Positions 59,740 through 64,000 of a stretch of 64,000 bases of DNA are shown here, in pieces. Origin of the DNA: Cryobacterium sp. SO1 (GTDB lineage: Bacteria; Actinomycetota; Actinomycetes; Actinomycetales; Microbacteriaceae); assembly GCF_004210215.2 (NCBI RefSeq), contig NZ_CP067394.1, forward strand, positions 2,418,001 to 2,482,000. The letters are read 5' to 3'. The position numbers and the translations under genes were made by a program. How positions within the stretch are numbered: the first letter of the stretch is position 1; each line of letters starts with the position of its first letter. The notes under the pieces are model-generated. The model worked only from the letters and a program-made list of their open reading frames with translations, was not told the origin of the DNA and ran no database searches.

Positions 59740-62457
59740 TCAGCGGGGGTCCCGGATTTTGGAACGAGACGCCGCGCCGGTTTTCCGCAGAATCGCCGAT
59801 ACGTGAGATTCGACGGTGCGGATGCTGACAAACAGTTCGGCCGCGATCTCCCGGTTGGTGTGACCCGCAACCAGAGCCACCCGCACCCGCTGTTGTGCGG
59901 CGGTCAACGCGGAACTCGACCTGGTCTTGCGCGCTGTCGCGACGGCGGCAGCGACCTGCTCACGGACATCGACGCTGTCGCTCGCGTTGGCACGCTCCGT
60001 AGCCATATCGAGTTCCCGGCGGCCGAGCGTCACCTTGCGAAGTCGGCTCAGCACTCGAGCCCGCTGTAGGCGGCACAGCGCCTCGTCTGCGAAGCGGTGG
60101 GCGTGGACAGCCGCGTCTACAGCGAGGCCGGCTTCGGCGAGTGCCTCCTCGAGACGGCCGGCCGCAGCGAATTCCATCGAAGTCAGCCGGTGCAGGCCGA
60201 TGCGTGCGAGCGGTCGGTCCCTCGTTGCCAGGAACGAGCGCATCACGGCAAGGCGATCCGCTGCCTCCTCGTTGTTCCCCATCATGAAGAGTGCCTCGAT
60301 CAAAGGCAGGTCGATGCGAAAGCGACTGCCGGGTTCGACGAGTTGCAGCGCATCGGCAACCAACGCAGCCTGTCGAAGATGATCGACAGCAGCCGACCAA
60401 TTTCTTTGCGCAAGAGCGGAGAACCCGCGAAGTGCGGGCACGATCATCTTCACGAATTGGCCCGTGCCTACATCCGAGTCGTGCCAACGTCCGAGCATTT
60501 CACGCAGCTCATCGTGCCTGGCCTCGCTGACCAGCACCAGACCCACGATTGGCAACACGCTGGCGGGCAGACTGGAAGAGTCGGCACGGTGACCTGACTC
60601 TGCCAGGAGTGCTATCGCGGCCGCCACGTTCCCGCCCGTCAGCTCGACGTGGGCGGCGTGCGCCAGGAACGCACGCTCGATGCCGTCCTTCCCTTCGGTC
60701 CTGGCCCAGTCCACGAGTTCGGAAAGAGCGAGACGCGAGGAGGCGAAATCGTCGACGAGATGCGCGAGAAACCCGGTCGCGGCCAGGCCGGTGTCCTCAA
60801 GACCCGACACGATCTGGATGCCCTGACGGCGAGTGCTTTCGTCGATCAGTTCCGCATTGAGACCGCCGCCGGCGTCGAGTTGAGACCGGATGGTGCCCCT
60901 CAGCGCTCGATGGACCGCGTTTGGAGCGTCGACACTTCTGAGCCGGTCGAATGCCAGCGACGAGAGTTGGCCGCGCTCCGTGACCGTCATGAGATCGTCA
61001 GCAACCATGTGCGCTTGCACGACCGCTTGCCGGATCCGATCGTCCGCTGCCTTGTCAAGGTGTCGAACGAGGAAAGCGGTCACAGCATTCCGACCGCTGA
61101 CGGATGCGAGTGCACTCGTCGATAGGGCAATGAAGGCGTCGAACTGGTGTATGTCTAGCCGTTCTGTGGCCACGTGCTCGAGTGCGGTGAGGCACGCCGC
61201 CAGATCTCCGGCGGAGGAGAGCTGCTGCGCCTGACTCAGCACCCGATCCACATACTGCGTAGACGCGGGATCGGTTCGCCAGACTGCCTGGGCAGCGAAG
61301 TGAGCCGAGCGCAGACGGGCCCCACGCTGCCGCATGACAACCGCGGCCTCCGAGAGGGCTGCTGAGATGAATTCATCGGGCCCGCTGGGCTGCGACTGCT
61401 GCAGATGCTGCGCCTTGACGACGGGGTCGTGCACCGCATCGGCAATGAACCGGTGCAGGTTTCGGCGACGGCCAGGGGTAAGACGAGCTGCCGCTGCCGA
61501 AGCATGAAGCGGATGCCGCGTTCTCACCGTCTCCGTGGTCAAGGACAGGAAGCCGGCGGCTTCCGCGTCATCAACGGCACCCTCTGAGATTCCCGCGAAC
61601 GACAGAACGGCAGCCAGAAGATCATGTTTGGGATGGCCCAGCAACGCCACGATCGACACGACGTCGCTGGCTTCCGCGCTCAAAAAGCGCAACCGCTCGG
61701 CGATGGCCCCCGCCAGCGACGGTGGAACCGCGACCGTGCCAAGCATGCGGGCACCAAGGTCAGCGAGAGACCCACGGCTCATCAGTTCGAGTGCCCAGAG
61801 CGGATTACCGCCCGTGTGCTCGCGCAAGGCGACCACCTGCGCCTGGGTCAGGGTCGACGGCCAGCCCGGACGGATCACACCGTCGAGTTCCTCAACCGAC
61901 AGGCCCTGAAGGACGCGCTCGTCTGTGAGGTCAAACCCCAGGTCGAGTGCTTTGCTGGGGGAATCGACGGTCGGCCGACTCGCTGCGAGTAGGTACACCC
62001 GGTGGCTCGCCGAACGCCTGAAGGCGCGCTCGACTGTGGCTCGCGATTCGGCATCCGCCCACTGGGCATCATCGATCACGATCGCAACAGGTCTCCGCGA
62101 CGAGATATCGGCCAGAATGCCCTCGAAAGCGATGGCAGTAGCCAGCGACGGCAGCTCAGTGGCAGCGGGTTGACGGCCCATCGCGATCTGCAGAAAAGAA
62201 CGATACTCATCGGGAACGCTCGTGAACGAACTCAAATCCAGCGGTTCCAGCAGGTCCCAAAGCATGCTGTAAGACGTGTGCCGCTCAGCGAACGAGGGCG
62301 TGGCTCGCAGCACGATGAAGCCCGCCGCCGTGAACCGGGCCGCGGCCTCGCCGATCACCGTCGACTTGCCCATGCCGGCCTCACCGGTCACCAGAATCTG
62401 TCTCGCTTGCCCGTGCGGCATCGCGGCAATCTCTGCCAGAAGCAGCGTTCTGGTCAT
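59740..62457 (-). CDS. LAL-type LuxR family transcriptional regulator (STAND ATPase)
   Basis: The protein has 905 aa. A Walker A VTGEAGMGKSTVI (25-33) and Walker B-like PVAIVIDDAQWAD begin the NTPase module, followed by a long TPR-like helical sensor region. A C-terminal LuxR HTH (LVAGHTNREIAAELFVSIRTVESHVSAILRKTG) ends 12 residues before the stop. LAL regulators respond to an unknown ligand and activate nearby operons; the GMC gene is a convergent neighbour. The usual N-terminal GRxxE motif is weak: after an upstream stop codon the frame reads RRKRDRREEADKM, so the N-terminus may be shortened or frameshifted. Confidence 0.88.
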   Translation of the reverse strand: MTRTLLLAEIAAMPHGQARQILVTGEAGMGKSTVIGEAAARFTAAGFIVLRATPSFAERHTSYSMLWDLLEPLDLSSFTSVPDEYRSFLQIAMGRQPAATELPSLATAIAFEGILADISSRRPVAIVIDDAQWADAESRATVERAFRRSASHRVYLLAASRPTVDSPSKALDLGFDLTDERVLQGLSVEELDGVIRPGWPSTLTQAQVVALREHTGGNPLWALELMSRGSLADLGARMLGTVAVPPSLAGAIAERLRFLSAEASDVVSIVALLGHPKHDLLAAVLSFAGISEGAVDDAEAAGFLSLTTETVRTRHPLHASAAAARLTPGRRRNLHRFIADAVHDPVVKAQHLQQSQPSGPDEFISAALSEAAVVMRQRGARLRSAHFAAQAVWRTDPASTQYVDRVLSQAQQLSSAGDLAACLTALEHVATERLDIHQFDAFIALSTSALASVSGRNAVTAFLVRHLDKAADDRIRQAVVQAHMVADDLMTVTERGQLSSLAFDRLRSVDAPNAVHRALRGTIRSQLDAGGGLNAELIDESTRRQGIQIVSGLEDTGLAATGFLAHLVDDFASSRLALSELVDWARTEGKDGIERAFLAHAAHVELTGGNVAAAIALLAESGHRADSSSLPASVLPIVGLVLVSEARHDELREMLGRWHDSDVGTGQFVKMIVPALRGFSALAQRNWSAAVDHLRQAALVADALQLVEPGSRFRIDLPLIEALFMMGNNEEAADRLAVMRSFLATRDRPLARIGLHRLTSMEFAAAGRLEEALAEAGLAVDAAVHAHRFADEALCRLQRARVLSRLRKVTLGRRELDMATERANASDSVDVREQVAAAVATARKTRSSSALTAAQQRVRVALVAGHTNREIAAELFVSIRTVESHVSAILRKTGAASRSKIRDPR

Positions 62458-62702
62458 TTTGTCAGCTTCCTCACGGCGGTCGCGCTTTCTCCGATTCGAC
62501 CCACCTTAGTGAGTCGGCCTGTCATCTCGGCCACACCAGATGGCCTCCGTCAACGACTCGCTGCTCATCCCCCTGAGATCTCCGTACTTCCACGGATGAC
62601 TCGGCCTGAGCCACTTCAATACGCTCATCAGATGAGAGCAATCACGCGCGTGGACCGATCGCGGATCACGGGGCTCCCATCGTCACGGACATCGGACCTA
62701 CT

Positions 62703-63224
62703 GTGAGACGGATTGGCGACTTCCTGCTCGACCATCCGAGTGTGGTGACGGGATCCCTCATCGGCATGGTGCTTGCCCAGTTCGTGGTGTCGCTATGGAT
62801 CCCCGCCGTCGCGGTGTCTGCGCCATTCGACGGCCTCGGCACAGAGCGACGGCAGGTCGCTGTCAGTGCGTTGGCGCTGGGAGTTGCTGGCGTCGCGGCG
62901 ATGGTCGGTGGATTCTCCGGCGTTGTCGTGCTCTTCGGCTTGAGCAGTATCGACCAGCGGTTTCGCACCGTGCGCCTCATGGCGTCCACGAGCCTTCAGC
63001 GCAATTGGATGTCGGTGGTGACGACCCCGCTCGCGGCCGCATTCGGTTCGCTCCTTGCGTCAGCCCTGGCCTCCGCCGGCGCAACCAGCGTCGCTCTCTG
63101 GGCCCTTGAAGCGTGTGTCCTCCTGGCCGCCCACGGGGCAATTCGACTGGTTGTCGTGTTGTTCGAACTTGTCAAAGTGGTCGATGAGTCGGATGCAGCG
63201 GCAGAGCAGTCCCTGGCTGACTAG
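62703..63224 (+). CDS. Four-TM membrane protein of unknown function
   Basis: The protein has 173 aa. Hydrophobic segments are at about 13-38 (VVTGSLIGMVLAQFVVSLWIPAVAV), 52-78, 105-128 and 132-155. Charged residues lie between them (FGLSSIDQRFRTVRL), and the acidic tail is VDESDAAAEQSLAD. No family was recognised. It starts at a GTG without a clear ribosome-binding site. Divergent from the LAL regulator, it could be its target. The 245 bp between them have no other gene. Confidence 0.55.
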   Translation: MRRIGDFLLDHPSVVTGSLIGMVLAQFVVSLWIPAVAVSAPFDGLGTERRQVAVSALALGVAGVAAMVGGFSGVVVLFGLSSIDQRFRTVRLMASTSLQRNWMSVVTTPLAAAFGSLLASALASAGATSVALWALEACVLLAAHGAIRLVVVLFELVKVVDESDAAAEQSLAD

Positions 63225-63334
63225 TGTCAGGCGGAGGACCCCCTCTGGCCCACCCCGGAGTTTCTCTCGTCTACGCCTTCGTCGCTCAGAGCCCTGATAG
63301 TTTCCACGAGTGCCCGGAAAAGCAACCGAAGGCG

Positions 63335-63493
63335 TTAGATGAAGGTAATCCGGCAAGCGATAACGTCCGCGGCCACGGCATCCACGAGTAGTCCTGTGGC
63401 TTCCGCATACCCCACCAGGCGTCGCAGCGCATCGTCTGGGTCCGTGTGGGTCTGAGCGATGATCACACCGGTGGCTTGGTGCACCTCTGGGTT
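63335..63493 (-). pseudogene. Remnant of an ANTAR-domain regulator
   Basis: The minus strand encodes NPEVHQATGVIIAQTHTDPDDALRRLVGYAEATGLLVDAVAADVIACRITF. This is the C-terminal ANTAR RNA-binding helix bundle (VHQATGMV-Q, DALxRL, A-A-D-V). The GAF or receiver domain that should precede it is missing, and the upstream frame is not domain-like. This is a truncated relic. Confidence 0.65.
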
Positions 63494-63842
63494 GTACCAG
63501 CTGGTGGATAGCTTGAACTGTTGATGGCTTTCGATGGACACGTTCTGTCTGGCTTTCCGCCTCGATTTCGGGTGGTGAGGCTCGCATCCATTCTGAAGCA
63601 CGTCCCCCGAATGGGTCAATACCATCTTCGGTGAGCTGTCTCGGGCCCGTCGAGTTTTCCGGTGGAGGGCTAGAGGCCGGCTTATTCCTTCAGTGTGCCC
63701 GGCCGACTCAGCCTTGCGACCGCGACCCAGCGTATTCTTCAGCTGCCCGGAGGGAACAACATCCCGCGAGGTCCTCGTTCTCACAGACGGAGGAGCCCGT
63801 GTTGTGTCGGTGTCTCTGATGTTCGAACAGCAGACCTGGCTG
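63494..63842. other. Region without recognisable genes
   Basis: I see no supported coding frame, RNA or repeat here. Codon statistics of the frames that are open look like chance in high-GC DNA. Confidence 0.5.
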
Positions 63843-64000
63843 TTACGCCACTTCGTACAGCCTTTCGAGGGCGCAGGTGATTGAGTCGAAGCTACCGATT
63901 GGGTGCGCCTGATCGTCCCGGACCAGGAATCCTCGAGGCGTGCGTTGAATGGCGCCCGCCAGCTCGTTGGTGACCTCGTGACGCACTTCCCACATCGCCG
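63843..64000 (-). CDS. Hypothetical protein, C-terminal part (cut by window end)
   Basis: The minus strand from the window edge encodes AMWEVRHEVTNELAGAIQ, then RTPRGFLVRDDQAHPIGSF and DSITCALERLYEVA before a TAA at 63843-63845. The regular codon usage and mixed alpha/beta pattern suggest a real small protein, but only about 50 residues are visible and no family is recognised. Confidence 0.5.
   Translation of the reverse strand, partial: AMWEVRHEVTNELAGAIQRTPRGFLVRDDQAHPIGSFDSITCALERLYEVA

Overview
The window is high-GC DNA with actinobacterial gene content: an IdeR/DtxR-type iron box, WXG100 proteins with an FtsK/SpoIIIE-type EccC, a septum-formation-family lipoprotein, PP2C plus Ser/Thr kinase plus FHA signalling, and frequent GTG starts and ATGA overlaps. 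The style and gene families suggest a Microbacteriaceae-like actinomycete; this is inference, because no marker gene here fixes the genus. No prophage, insertion sequence or CRISPR array was seen.

Layout. (1) 2-1138: end of a DHA2-type MFS exporter. (2) 1207-22493, minus strand: one large co-oriented locus, in transcription order PP2C phosphatase, FHA protein, Ser/Thr kinase with an extracellular domain, FHA-like/HTH protein, two giant tandem-duplicated Ig-like/FN3 proteins (1772 and 1785 aa), MoxR AAA+ ATPase, DUF58 protein, TgpA-like transglutaminase-fold membrane protein whose catalytic triad appears lost, and a last FHA protein. It reads as a phospho-signalling plus surface-protein assembly system. 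(3) 22586-27536: TerC, DoxX, tRNA-Glu(CTC), an MBL-fold hydrolase, a YCII protein, gene debris and a phosphoribosyltransferase. (4) 27702-31473: iron-box-controlled Fe(III) ABC importer. (5) 31685-38798: class A beta-lactamase, GPP34 protein, CGNR regulator/alpha-beta hydrolase pair, CNNM/CorC protein, an SDR remnant, and a MerR operon. (6) 39089-41111: DesK-like kinase/LuxR regulator operon with a small membrane protein. Operon 6 and the MerR operon are preceded by the same 35-bp operator-like element in opposite orientations.

(7) 41240-55092, minus strand apart from one inserted SDR gene: two related type VII secretion (T7SS) modules. Module 2 has WXG100, an IWG-motif partner, an effector-like protein, two accessory proteins, a LysM-like membrane protein and EccC. 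Module 1 repeats the IWG protein, effector and both accessory families, carries one extra gene, and has no ATPase, so it presumably uses the EccC of module 2. The two effector-like proteins share an N-terminal region but have unrelated C-termini. (8) 55391-64000: a decayed MerR/alpha-beta hydrolase pair, an MFS remnant, a GMC oxidoreductase, a LAL-type LuxR regulator, a membrane protein, an ANTAR remnant and a partial gene.

Two regulatory links cross these regions. A MerR-style promoter (TTGAC, then a GTCC-CTA-GGAC dyad) lies before the beta-lactamase, the GPP34 gene and the decayed hydrolase. A TGT(a)TAGCGT motif, probably an extended -10, lies upstream of both giant surface proteins and both T7SS modules.
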